This document shows, one piece after another, positions 27,260-35,382 of a stretch of 64,000 nucleotides of DNA. The stretch spans positions 744,001-808,000 of the forward strand of contig NZ_SOCE01000002.1 of assembly GCF_004365175.1 (NCBI RefSeq). Reading direction: 5' to 3'. The stretch's first letter is position 1, and the number at the start of each line of letters is the position of its first letter. The notes under the pieces are model-generated. The model had not been told where the DNA came from, made no database searches, and saw only the letters and a list, made by a program, of their open reading frames with translations. The translations under genes and the position numbers were made by a program. The DNA comes from Kribbella voronezhensis. GTDB lineage: Bacteria; Actinomycetota; Actinomycetes; Propionibacteriales; Kribbellaceae.

Positions 27260-27343
27260 GTTCTGCCATGACCACGTGCTCTGCCGCCGCGAGAGCCGCG
27301 ACCGCCAGGATCGAACTGTCAAACAACCCCGAAAGGAAAGACC

Positions 27344-27898
27344 ATGACCACCACACCGCACCGGCGGCCAGTCCCCGCAGCTGTCACGGAGCCTGTAACG
27401 CCCAGCACCACCCGGGTTGCTGCCGGGCGGGCACTCGCAGTCCTCCGGATCGTCTACGGCCTCACGTTCTTGTGGGCCTTCGTGGACAAGGTTTTCGGGT
27501 TCGGCTACGCCACCAAGTCCGGCAAGGGCTGGATCGACGGCGGCGACCCGACCGCGGGATTCCTCGGCAAAGGCGCCAAAGGCCCGTTCGAGAGCTTCTA
27601 CCACTCGCTGGTCGGAGACTTCTGGGTCAGCCCGCTGTTCATGATCGCCCTGGCCGGTATCGGCCTGGCCCTCACTCTTGGCATCGGCATGCGCATCGCC
27701 GCCGTGTCCGGAACCATCCTCTACGTGATGATGTGGAGCGCCGTCCTGCCCCCGGAGAACAACCCGGTCCTCGACGACCACATCGTCGGCGCCATCACGC
27801 TGATCGCTCTCGCGCTGGTTGCCGCTGGCAACGTGTGGGGCTTCGGCAAGCAGTGGGCGCGGCTCCCGATCGTCGAGCGCTACCCCTGGCTGCGGTGA
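27344..27898 (+). CDS. DoxX-like membrane protein
   Basis: 184 residues with four hydrophobic segments (about 30-52, 85-105, 112-130, 143-160). It has the DoxX/DoxD-type opening RALAVLRIVYGLTFLWAFVDK and GWIDGG. Family members associate with thiol or thiosulfate oxidation and quinone reduction, or with redox stress complexes. The specific role here is unknown. ATG 27344 follows AAAGGAAAGACC. USP-3 begins 5 nt after its stop, so they form a two-gene operon. Confidence 0.82.
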   Translation: MTTTPHRRPVPAAVTEPVTPSTTRVAAGRALAVLRIVYGLTFLWAFVDKVFGFGYATKSGKGWIDGGDPTAGFLGKGAKGPFESFYHSLVGDFWVSPLFMIALAGIGLALTLGIGMRIAAVSGTILYVMMWSAVLPPENNPVLDDHIVGAITLIALALVAAGNVWGFGKQWARLPIVERYPWLR

Positions 27899-27903
27899 GT
27901 CGG

Positions 27904-28815
27904 ATGTCCACGCAACCTGTGATCCACGTCGGTGTCGACGGCTCTTGGCGAGACACGGGTGCGCTGGAGTGGGCCCTGCAGGAATCTCTGATCCGCAGGG
28001 CCCCGCTCCGGGCCGTTCACGTGATCGAGGAGAAGCTGCGGCACGCGCCGTACTGGGAACCCAAGGTCATCGACGAGGCCGCACTCGACCTGATCGACGA
28101 CGTGTTGCAGAAGATGAAGAGCCAGGACCCGGTCCTCGACCACGAAACCGACCTCGTGGTCGGTCCGCCGGCGACGACACTGGCGAGGCTGGCCGCGGAC
28201 AGCGAGATGCTCGTGGTCGGCCGCCGGGGGATGAGCACCGTCAAGCGACTGCTCGTCGGCTCGACCTCCGAGGCGGTGGCCAACCTGGCCGACGTACCGG
28301 TGGTCGTGGTCCCGGAGGGCTGGAAGCCGAAGAACCACACCGGGCCCGTCGTGGTCGGTGTGGACGACTCCGGTCAGACGGCGGCAGCCATCGAGTTCGC
28401 GGCCACGGCCGCCATCGAACGGCACACCTCGCTGCGGATGGTGAACGTCTGGGATCTGCCCTCCATCTACAGCTGGGACGCGATGAACCTCGCCGGTGTG
28501 AGCGACGAATGGTCGCGCACCGCCGAGCGTCACTACGAGGAGGTCGCCCAGCAGTGGCGCCACAAGTACCCCGACCTGCCCATCGAGGTCGAGGTCAGGC
28601 GCGGACACCCTGTCGACGGTGTCATCGCCGTCGCTGAGGTCGTCGACGCGCAGTTGCTCGTCGTCGGTGGACGGCAGCACCACAGGCTGGCCACCGTTCT
28701 GCTCGGATCGGTTGCCCGCGGTGTTCTGCAGCACGCGACCTGTCCGGTCGCCGTCGTTCACGTCGGCGACGAGAACGCCAGATCAGCTGGGGCCGGCGTT
28801 GAGGGGCGCGCGTAG
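27904..28815 (+). CDS. Universal stress protein, tandem UspA domains (USP-3)
   Basis: 303 residues, two UspA domains. Domain 1 has GRRGMSTVKRLLVGSTS and domain 2 GGRQHHRLATVLLGSVA, so the second loop is degenerate at its glycines while keeping GS. It starts at ATG 27904, 5 nt after the DoxX stop. Its last 33 nt overlap the end of the convergent dosS gene, so the two 3' ends are antisense to each other. Confidence 0.9.
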   Translation: MSTQPVIHVGVDGSWRDTGALEWALQESLIRRAPLRAVHVIEEKLRHAPYWEPKVIDEAALDLIDDVLQKMKSQDPVLDHETDLVVGPPATTLARLAADSEMLVVGRRGMSTVKRLLVGSTSEAVANLADVPVVVVPEGWKPKNHTGPVVVGVDDSGQTAAAIEFAATAAIERHTSLRMVNVWDLPSIYSWDAMNLAGVSDEWSRTAERHYEEVAQQWRHKYPDLPIEVEVRRGHPVDGVIAVAEVVDAQLLVVGGRQHHRLATVLLGSVARGVLQHATCPVAVVHVGDENARSAGAGVEGRA

Positions 28816-30537
28816 TTCCAGCACGGTGCCGTGCGGCTGGTTGGACTCCAGCCGTACGGCACCACCCAATGCGGTGGCCCTGTCCTCGAGGTTGCGCAAG
28901 CCGCTGCGCCGGTCGGTCGAAGTGATACCGATCCCGTCGTCGGTGATCCGGGCGGTGACGTCGGCGCCGGTGACGATGATCTCGACCTTGACGCTGCCGG
29001 CCCGGGCGTGCCGGACCACGTTGGACAGCGACTCACGAACGGCGGCGACGATCTGCGGCCGCACCGACGCGGGAACGGCGCTGTCGATCGGGCCGGTGAC
29101 GATCAGGTCGGGGCGGAAGCCCAGCGGGCCGGTGTACTCGTCGACCAGGGTCTGGATGTCGGAGCGTAGCGACGGTCTGCCGGGACCGCTCTGCAGTTCG
29201 AAGATCGCGCCGCGCAGGTCGCGGATGGTGGCATCGATGTCCTCGACCGACCGGGTGATGCGTTCCTGGACCTCCGGGCGGACCATCCGGTGCATGCCCT
29301 GCAGTTGCAGGCCGGTGGCGAACAGCCGCTGGATGACGAGGTCGTGCAGATCCCTGGCGATCCGGTCGCGGTCCTCGAGCACCGCCAGGACCGAGCGTGT
29401 CTGCTGGGCCTCGGCCCGATCGAGGGCCAGTGTCGCCTGGTTGGCGAACATCCGGACCAGGTCCGTTCCCACCGTCACGGCGAGAACGGCCCCGCGCTCG
29501 GCGGCGACCAGCAGGATTCCGCCCGTACTGCCTTCGCCGGCCGGCAGCGGGGCCAGGATGGTCCGGCCGAGCTCACCCAGTTCGGGGAAGTCCGCCAGTT
29601 CACCGGTCTCCTTGAAGAGCGTGGACAGGTCCTCGACCACGACCTGCTCGTCCCCGCCGAGGACGTCGCTCAGGATCGGCCGGTCGGCCGGCATCGAGCG
29701 GCCGAGGTAGTCGTCGAAGGCCGCCGGTCCGTCGATGGCCCGGATCACCAGGTGGCCGCCTTCCTGCAGCAGCACGGCGCCGAGCACCGAGCCCGACACC
29801 TCACGGGCCCGGGCGGCGATCAGCTGCAGGATCTGCTGGGCGTCGAAGTCGCCGAGCATCAACTGGGTGATCTCGGCCGTGACCTCGTGCCAGCGGCGGC
29901 GGCGCTCGGTATCGGCGTACAGGCGGGCGTTGTCGATCACGACGCCGGCCGCCGCCGCCAGGGCGGTGACCGTCCGCTCGTCCTCCTCGGTGAAGTCGGC
30001 GCCCTCGGCCTTCTCGGTCAGATAGAGGTTGCCGAACGCGTGGTCGCGGGTGCGGATCGGTACCCCGAGGAAGCTGCGCATCGGCGGATGGTTGGCCGGG
30101 AAACCGAACGAGCGCGGATGCTCGGCCAGGTCGGTCAGCCGCAGCGGGGTCGGGTGGTCGATCAGGAGACCGAGGATGCCGTGGCCTTCGGGGTACGGGC
30201 CGATCGCGGCGATCTCCTCGTCGGTCACGCCGTGGGTGATGAACCGGACGAGACGCTTACCGTCGGGGCCGACCACGCCCAGGGCGCCGTACCGGGCACC
30301 GACCAGCTCGCAGGCGGCGGTCACGATCCGGTCGAGGGTGCTGTTCAGGTCGAGGTCGGCGCCGATACCGACCACCGCGTCGAGCAGGGCACGGAGCCGT
30401 TCCTGGGTGTCCATGATCTCGTCGACGCGACCGAGCAGTTCCTGCAGCAGCGCGTCCAGCCGGACCCTCGACAGACCGGCGAACTCGAGCGCGCCTTCGT
30501 CCCAGCCGGTGCGGTGCCCGTTCTCTTTCCCACCCAT
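28783..30537 (-). CDS. dosS: DosS/DevS-like haem sensor histidine kinase
   Basis: 584 residues from ATG 30537. GAF-A (about 55-205) contains FPANHPPMRSFLGVP; His150 aligns with the haem-ligand His149 of M. tuberculosis DosS. GAF-B (about 220-375) follows. A HisKA_3 domain has the phospho-acceptor His398 in DRIARDLHDLVIQRLF. The HATPase has RESLSNVVRHA, DDGIGI and GLRNLEDRA. It should sense O2, NO or redox state and phosphorylate DosR. The frame continues to 31701 only as antisense of the divergent USP gene. Box 30630-30643 lies 93 nt upstream. It is separated from dosR by three genes. Confidence 0.93.
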   Translation of the reverse strand: MGGKENGHRTGWDEGALEFAGLSRVRLDALLQELLGRVDEIMDTQERLRALLDAVVGIGADLDLNSTLDRIVTAACELVGARYGALGVVGPDGKRLVRFITHGVTDEEIAAIGPYPEGHGILGLLIDHPTPLRLTDLAEHPRSFGFPANHPPMRSFLGVPIRTRDHAFGNLYLTEKAEGADFTEEDERTVTALAAAAGVVIDNARLYADTERRRRWHEVTAEITQLMLGDFDAQQILQLIAARAREVSGSVLGAVLLQEGGHLVIRAIDGPAAFDDYLGRSMPADRPILSDVLGGDEQVVVEDLSTLFKETGELADFPELGELGRTILAPLPAGEGSTGGILLVAAERGAVLAVTVGTDLVRMFANQATLALDRAEAQQTRSVLAVLEDRDRIARDLHDLVIQRLFATGLQLQGMHRMVRPEVQERITRSVEDIDATIRDLRGAIFELQSGPGRPSLRSDIQTLVDEYTGPLGFRPDLIVTGPIDSAVPASVRPQIVAAVRESLSNVVRHARAGSVKVEIIVTGADVTARITDDGIGITSTDRRSGLRNLEDRATALGGAVRLESNQPHGTVLELRAPLNAGPS

Positions 30538-30629
30538 GGCGCCACCGTACGGAACGGCGGTCGGAAAGGGAACCACCCCACCACTCGCGGTGACCGACGG
30601 ACCCGGCCCCCGGAACCGGCGCCGCCGCG

Positions 30630-30665
30630 GGGCCGAAGGTCCCCTCGGGAGCCGTCTTCGGTCCC
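30630..30665. promoter_or_regulatory. DosR-type box between dosS and USP-4
   Basis: GGGCCGAAGGTCCC (30630-30643) is a perfect copy of the motif. A weak second element ending TTCGGTCCC lies at about 30652-30665, 22 nt further on. The gap separates divergent dosS (30537) and USP-4 (30742), so DosR could control its own kinase. Confidence 0.65.
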
Positions 30666-30741
30666 GTTCATCGGTGCCCGGCGGCACTGCCGGCAGGTGC
30701 CTGCGGGCGAGACGCTGGGAACAACCGATGAGGAGGACGAA

Positions 30742-31674
30742 ATGGCTACCTGGGCACGGACCGGACCGGTGGTCGTCGAGGTCGACGGCAGCGCCGAAGG
30801 ATTCCATGTCGTCGACTACGCCTGCCTGGAGGCAGTACGCTCCGGCGCCGAGTTGGTGCTGGTGGCGCACTACCAGGCGCGCAGCTCGTACAACCCGATG
30901 ATGCCCGGCTACCAGCCGCAGCCGCCGGGCGAGTTGGCCGACGCCGCGCTCCGCGCGGCGGTCGCGCACATTCGCCACCACTACGGCTACACACTGCAAG
31001 TCACCGCGGTCTCCGAAGAAGGTGCCCGGCTGAAGGTGCTGCCCCAGGCGGCCCGGCATGCCCGGCTGCTGATCGTCGGCCGGACCCGGACCCGCGGGCC
31101 GCAGCGCCTGGTGGCCGCGCAGGGCAACATCTACCTGACCGCGCGGACCGGCTGCCCGGTCATCGTCGTACCGCTGAACTGGCGCCCGTCGCTGGCCGAC
31201 CGGAAAGTTGCCGTCGGCATCGACGGTACGCCGCTGTCCCTCGAGGCGGTCGAGTTCGCCTTCCGGACGGCTGCCGATCGTGAGGGCGACCTCACCGTGG
31301 TACACGCGCAGCACGCGCCGCGGCACGACGACGCCGACGGCGACGTCGAGAGCTCCTGGGTACGCCGCGGCGACCTGACCGTGTCGGAGACGCTGGCCGG
31401 CTGGGCCGACGAGTACCCCGAGGTCAAGGTGACGCGGTTCCTGACGGCCAAGCCGGTGGTCGAAGCACTGGTCCGTGAAGGCGCACAGGCCGGACTGGTC
31501 GTCCTGGGAGCTCGCGCCGGGCTGCTTCCGGTCGGAGATCCGGTCGCCCGGCGGGCCGTCGCCGCGATGGCTTGCCCGGTCGCGATCGTGCCGCATCACG
31601 TGACCGCGAAGGAGCGCGCGCAACGCTCGCGGATCGTCGAGACGGGTGGCGACGTCGTCGTACCGACATACTGA
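30742..31674 (+). CDS. Divergent universal stress protein (USP-4)
   Basis: 310 residues with two UspA-like domains, but both nucleotide loops have lost the G-2x-G-9x-GS pattern (GRTRTRGPQRLVAAQGNIY and GARAGLLPVGDPVARRAV). It may not bind ATP. A USP beside the dos kinase recalls M. tuberculosis Rv3134c, which precedes dosR-dosS. ATG 30742 has AGGAGG 5 nt upstream; the longer frame from 29290 is antisense to dosS. The SulP transporter follows 4 nt after its stop or overlaps it. Confidence 0.88.
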   Translation: MATWARTGPVVVEVDGSAEGFHVVDYACLEAVRSGAELVLVAHYQARSSYNPMMPGYQPQPPGELADAALRAAVAHIRHHYGYTLQVTAVSEEGARLKVLPQAARHARLLIVGRTRTRGPQRLVAAQGNIYLTARTGCPVIVVPLNWRPSLADRKVAVGIDGTPLSLEAVEFAFRTAADREGDLTVVHAQHAPRHDDADGDVESSWVRRGDLTVSETLAGWADEYPEVKVTRFLTAKPVVEALVREGAQAGLVVLGARAGLLPVGDPVARRAVAAMACPVAIVPHHVTAKERAQRSRIVETGGDVVVPTY

Positions 31675-31678
31675 TCCG

Positions 31679-33337
31679 GTGAAGGTGGCGACCGGGCTCA
31701 CCGGCCTACGGGGTGGACTGCGCGCAGACCTGGTCGCCGGTGTGACGGTGGCCGCCTACCTGGTCCCGCAAGCGATGGCCTACGCACAGCTGGCGGGACT
31801 ACCGCCGGTGACGGGTCTGTGGGCGGTGCTCGGTCCGCTGGCCGTCTATTCGGTCCTCGGTACGTCGCGCTTGCTGTCCGTCGGTCCCGAGTCGACCACG
31901 GCATTGATGACCGCTGCGACGCTCGGCGTCCTGGCCACCGGCGACCCCGCGCGGTACGTCGCGTTGGCCGCCGCGCTGGCCCTGCTGGTCGGCGTCGTCT
32001 GTGTGGTCGGCTGGCTGCTCCGCCTCGGTTTCCTGGCGGATCTGTTGTCGAAGCCCGTGCTGATCGGCTACCTGGCCGGGATCGCGGTGATCATGATCGC
32101 CGGCCAGCTCGGCCGGATGACCGGCAGCAGCGTCGAAGGCAAGTCGCCCGTCGAAGAGCTGATCTCGGCCGCTCGGCAGGTCCGGGCCTGGCACCCGGCC
32201 ACACTCGTTCTGTCGCTTGCTGTTCTCGCACTGCTTCTCGCAGCTACTCATTGGCTGCCTCGGTTGCCCGCACCGCTGCTCGTGATGGCCCTTGCCGCTG
32301 CTGTGGCCGCAGTGGCCGGTCTAGGTGATCGCGGCGTCGCTCTGATCGGTGATGTTCCGTCAGGACTGCCGCTTCCGGCGCTGCCTTCGATCAGCCTCCA
32401 CGACCTGCGCCTGCTGATCCTGCCCGCGGTCGGAGTCGCACTGGTCGGTTATACAGACACAGTCCTGACCGGGCGGGCCTTTGCCGGCGAGCGGCACGAA
32501 AGGGTCAACGCCGACCAAGAGCTGCTGGCCCTGGGCGTGGCAAACCTGACCGCCGGAGGCCTGCACGGCTTCCCGGTCAGCAGTAGTGGCAGCCGTACGG
32601 CGGTAGCCGCCGCGGCCGGCGCGAAGAGCCAGCTCTACTCACTCGTGGCACTGGCGACAGTCGTTGCCACCCTGCTGTTCGCCGGCCCCCTGTTGTCCAC
32701 TTTCCCCACGGGTGCGCTGGGCGCACTGGTCGTGTACGCCGCGCTGCGGCTGGTCGATCTCGGCGAGTTCCGGCGGATCGCGGCCTTCCGGCGCAGCGAG
32801 TTCGTACTGGCGCTGGCGACTTGCCTCGGCGTCGTCGCGCTGGACGTCCTGAACGGCGTACTGGTGGCGGTCGGGCTGTCCGTCCTGGACCTGTTCCGGC
32901 GGGTGGCGCGGCCGCACGACGGGATCCTCGGGATCGCTCCTGGTGTCCCCGGCATGCACGACATCGACGACTACCCGACGGCGCGGCCGGTTCCCGGTCT
33001 GGTCGTGTACCGCTACGACTCGCCGCTGTTCTTCGCCAACGCAGAGAACTTCCACCGCCGGGCCCTGGCCGCCGTCGACGCCGCGCCGGGGCCGGTCCGC
33101 TGGTTGTTGCTGAACGCCGAGGCGAACATCGAGATCGACATCACCGCCATCGATGCCCTGGACGCTCTGCGCGAAGACCTCGCCCAGCGCGGCATCGTGC
33201 TGGCCCTCGCCCGCGTCAAACAAGACCTGCGCAACGACCTCGAGGCCGCCGGCTTCCTGGACCGCCTCGGCCGCGACAACGTCTTCTTCACCCTTCCCAC
33301 CGCCGTCGAGGCCTTCCACACCCGAACAGCCACCTGA
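31679..33337 (+). CDS. SulP-family anion transporter with STAS domain
   Basis: 552 residues from GTG 31679; GTG 31646 would add 11 residues and overlap the USP-4 end, and I cannot decide firmly. It has about 10-12 membrane segments, the SulP signature AYLVPQAMAYAQLAGLPPVTGLWA, and a C-terminal STAS domain (about 430-545) with NAEANIEIDITAIDAL. Substrates in the family include sulfate, bicarbonate and dicarboxylates; here it is unknown. Cotranscription with USP-4 is likely. Coupling of SulP and USP genes is common in bacteria. Confidence 0.85.
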   Translation: MKVATGLTGLRGGLRADLVAGVTVAAYLVPQAMAYAQLAGLPPVTGLWAVLGPLAVYSVLGTSRLLSVGPESTTALMTAATLGVLATGDPARYVALAAALALLVGVVCVVGWLLRLGFLADLLSKPVLIGYLAGIAVIMIAGQLGRMTGSSVEGKSPVEELISAARQVRAWHPATLVLSLAVLALLLAATHWLPRLPAPLLVMALAAAVAAVAGLGDRGVALIGDVPSGLPLPALPSISLHDLRLLILPAVGVALVGYTDTVLTGRAFAGERHERVNADQELLALGVANLTAGGLHGFPVSSSGSRTAVAAAAGAKSQLYSLVALATVVATLLFAGPLLSTFPTGALGALVVYAALRLVDLGEFRRIAAFRRSEFVLALATCLGVVALDVLNGVLVAVGLSVLDLFRRVARPHDGILGIAPGVPGMHDIDDYPTARPVPGLVVYRYDSPLFFANAENFHRRALAAVDAAPGPVRWLLLNAEANIEIDITAIDALDALREDLAQRGIVLALARVKQDLRNDLEAAGFLDRLGRDNVFFTLPTAVEAFHTRTAT

Positions 33338-33382
33338 ACAAGCGGCTTCGACGGGCTCCGGGCAGCAACCGGCGAGTTGTGC

Positions 33383-33844
33383 CTATCGGCGCTCGTCCTC
33401 CGCCGGGTGCGGGCGCTGGGCCCAGGCGACCAGGCGGCGGCCTTCGAGGACCTCGATGGCCAGCCGGATGAGATGCCGGTCCCGGTTCGGGGCCCAGGCG
33501 CGGATCGGCCTGGTGCGCTCGAGCACCGCCACCTCCTCCGGATCGACGACGGACAGGTGGCCGGTCGCTGTCACGGTCCACCCCAGGTGCCGGTCGGGAT
33601 CCACGGTGTCGACCTCGAACGCGACCACGTCCCCGCGCTGCGCCGCGCGGTACTTGTCACCGTCCGCGGTCGCGAAGATCACCGTCCGTTCGTCGACGTA
33701 GAAGTTCACCAGCCGGACGGCGGGCAGGCCGCCCAGGGTGAAGACCAGGCGACCCACCGGGACCGACGAGAGCAGCTTCAGGCACTCGTCGTCGTCGAGG
33801 ATCTGCAGGCCGGTGTGGTCGAAGCGGCGCGGCGGGGCACTCAT
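33383..33844 (-). CDS. PNPOx-fold flavin-binding-like protein (PNPOx-1)
   Basis: 153 residues of the pyridoxamine 5'-phosphate oxidase-like split barrel. Signature segments are ECLKLLSSVPVGRLVFTLGGLPAVRLVNFYVD and VVAFEVDTVD...GWTVTATGHL. Related DosR-regulon proteins exist in mycobacteria; family members bind FMN or F420, but the substrate here is unknown. ATG 33844 has AAAGG upstream. It is divergent from dosR with a 77-nt gap. Two relatives lie at 34589 (fused to HTH) and 62551. Confidence 0.85.
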   Translation of the reverse strand: MSAPPRRFDHTGLQILDDDECLKLLSSVPVGRLVFTLGGLPAVRLVNFYVDERTVIFATADGDKYRAAQRGDVVAFEVDTVDPDRHLGWTVTATGHLSVVDPEEVAVLERTRPIRAWAPNRDRHLIRLAIEVLEGRRLVAWAQRPHPAEDERR

Positions 33845-33921
33845 CGTGACCCCTTTCGAAGGTTCGGGCGGTCTACTGTTGTGGTCACGAGGACTGACGG
33901 CGACAGCGGGAGTGTCACGAC

Positions 33922-34578
33922 ATGGCGATCAAAGTGTTCCTGCTCGACGACCACGAGGTGGTCCGGCTCGGCCTGCGGCAGTTGCTGGAGGCCGAGGACG
34001 ACATCGAGGTGGTCGGCGAGGCCGGCACGGCAGCCCAGGCGATCGCCCGGGTTCCCGCGCTGCGGCCCGACGTCGCGGTGCTGGACGTGCGGCTGCCGGA
34101 CGGCGACGGCATCACCGTGTGCCGGGAGCTCCGGTCGGCGATGGACGATCCGCCGTCCTGTCTGATGCTGACGTCGTACTCCGACGACGAGGCGCTGTTC
34201 ACGGCGATCATGGCCGGTGCGGCCGGCTATCTGCTGAAGCAGGTGAGCGGGACCGACCTGATCGGCGCCGTCCGCAGGCTGGCGGCGGGGGAGTCCCTGC
34301 TCGACCCGGCAATGACGACAGCGGTGCTGGAGCGGCTGCGGCACCCGGCCGAGGAGGACGAGGACCCGCGGTACAAGTCGCTCACCGAGCAGGAGCGCAA
34401 GATCCTCGACCTGATCGCCGAGGGCAAGACCAACCGGCAGATCGCCCAGGAGATGTTCCTGGCCGAGAAGACGGTGAAGAACTACGTGTCGGGTCTGCTC
34501 CGCAAGCTCGAGATGGAACGGCGGACCGAGGCGGCCGTCTACGCGGTCGAGCGGACCAAGCGCCAGCCACCGAAGTGA
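33922..34578 (+). CDS. dosR: DosR/DevR-family NarL-type response regulator
   Basis: 218 residues. The receiver domain (1-120) has the acidic pair Asp9-Asp10, the phospho-acceptor Asp55 in VAVLDVRLPDG and the KQ motif LLKQV. A linker is followed by a LuxR/NarL HTH domain with LTEQERKILDLIAEGKTN and MFLAEKTVKNYVS, nearly identical to the same segment of M. tuberculosis DosR. It should bind the palindromic boxes described here when phosphorylated. GGGAG precedes ATG 33922. No strong box is visible at its own promoter; only a weak element near 33853-33866. Ends 10 nt before the convergent XRE-PNPOx gene. Confidence 0.95.
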   Translation: MAIKVFLLDDHEVVRLGLRQLLEAEDDIEVVGEAGTAAQAIARVPALRPDVAVLDVRLPDGDGITVCRELRSAMDDPPSCLMLTSYSDDEALFTAIMAGAAGYLLKQVSGTDLIGAVRRLAAGESLLDPAMTTAVLERLRHPAEEDEDPRYKSLTEQERKILDLIAEGKTNRQIAQEMFLAEKTVKNYVSGLLRKLEMERRTEAAVYAVERTKRQPPK

Positions 34579-34588
34579 GCGGGCCGCT

Positions 34589-35260
34589 TCACCAGGCACG
34601 GATGCGGCGTCCACTGATCTGCTCCGGTTCGATCACGATGTAGACCTCGCGGTCACCACCTGCCCACGGGTCGACGTCCAGCGCCTTGCGGAGCTGGTCG
34701 GTCTCCCGGGGCCCGGCGTGCCGGGCGATACCGGCGATCACGACGCTCCATCCTTCGTGCATGCCTTCGTCGATCCGGTCGATCTCGAAGCTGACGGCCC
34801 TGGCCCCGTAGCGGCCCAACGCGGTGGTCGCACTGGTCCGGAAGACCACGGCACCGTCGTGCATGCCGAAGTTCACCGGTACGACGTTCAGCCGGCCGGC
34901 CAGCTCGAACGCCACCCGGCCGACGCCACCGGGCTCGATCAGCCGGCGGCACTCGTCCTCGCCCATCGTGTCGATGACCGGATGCAGCGCGGCGCGGCCG
35001 TGCCCGGACGGCCGCTGCGGCTGTGCTCCGAGCAACTCCGAGATCGTCGTGTCGAGGGCGCCGGCCAGCCGCATCAGGTCGCCGCCGGTCAGCGCGACCG
35101 GCGCGCTCTCGATCCGGTCGACGTAGACCGGATCCATCCGCGCACGCTCGGCGACCTCGTCGCGGCTCAGGCCGAGCGCGATCCGGCGCCGGCGGACCCG
35201 CCGGGCCAGATCCCCGCCGGTCCATCCATGGTCGTTCCCGACTCGGTTCGCCGTGTCCAT
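34589..35260 (-). CDS. XRE helix-turn-helix fused to PNPOx-fold domain
   Basis: 223 residues. Residues 15-75 form an XRE/Cro-type HTH (ARRVRRRRIALGLSRDEVAERA followed by a recognition-helix region). Residues about 95-220 form a PNPOx-like split barrel with ECRRLIEPGGVGRVAFELAGRLNVVPVNF. A flavin- or cofactor-responsive repressor/activator is a reasonable inference. ATG 35260 has GGAGG upstream; the frame opens at 35311 with an Arg-rich leader less likely to be translated. Box pair 35311-35347 lies in the divergent gap with the oxidoreductase operon. Confidence 0.85.
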   Translation of the reverse strand: MDTANRVGNDHGWTGGDLARRVRRRRIALGLSRDEVAERARMDPVYVDRIESAPVALTGGDLMRLAGALDTTISELLGAQPQRPSGHGRAALHPVIDTMGEDECRRLIEPGGVGRVAFELAGRLNVVPVNFGMHDGAVVFRTSATTALGRYGARAVSFEIDRIDEGMHEGWSVVIAGIARHAGPRETDQLRKALDVDPWAGGDREVYIVIEPEQISGRRIRAW

Positions 35261-35310
35261 CGCGCATCGCCTCCGGTCTCCATGAGACCGCGGCGCGACC
35301 CTGCGAAACA

Positions 35311-35347
35311 TCTGCCATCGGCCCTCTGAGCCCGGGACCTATGTCCC
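35311..35347. promoter_or_regulatory. Paired DosR-type boxes upstream of PFOR operon
   Basis: TCTGCCATCGGCCC (35311-35324) keeps a perfect right half. GGGACCTATGTCCC (35334-35347) is an almost perfect palindrome. They start 23 nt apart, 36-72 nt upstream of the gamma-subunit ATG (35383) and 51-87 nt from the XRE-PNPOx ATG. Confidence 0.65.
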
Positions 35348-35382
35348 TCCCGACCGGCAGCCGGGGCGGCGAGGATCAGGGT

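Noticed and set aside
29290..30741. In-frame upstream extension of USP-4 by almost 500 codons
   Set aside because: This part is antisense to dosS and lacks any UspA pattern. ATG 30742 with AGGAGG is clearly the start.
30538..31701. In-frame upstream extension of dosS
   Set aside because: The extension is antisense to USP-4 and resembles no sensor domain; the DosS-like sequence starts at ATG 30537.
33853..33866. Possible DosR box in the dosR / PNPOx-1 gap (CTTTCGAAGGTTCG)
   Set aside because: Only about half of the positions match and there is no good partner at 22-23 nt, so I did not list it as an operator.
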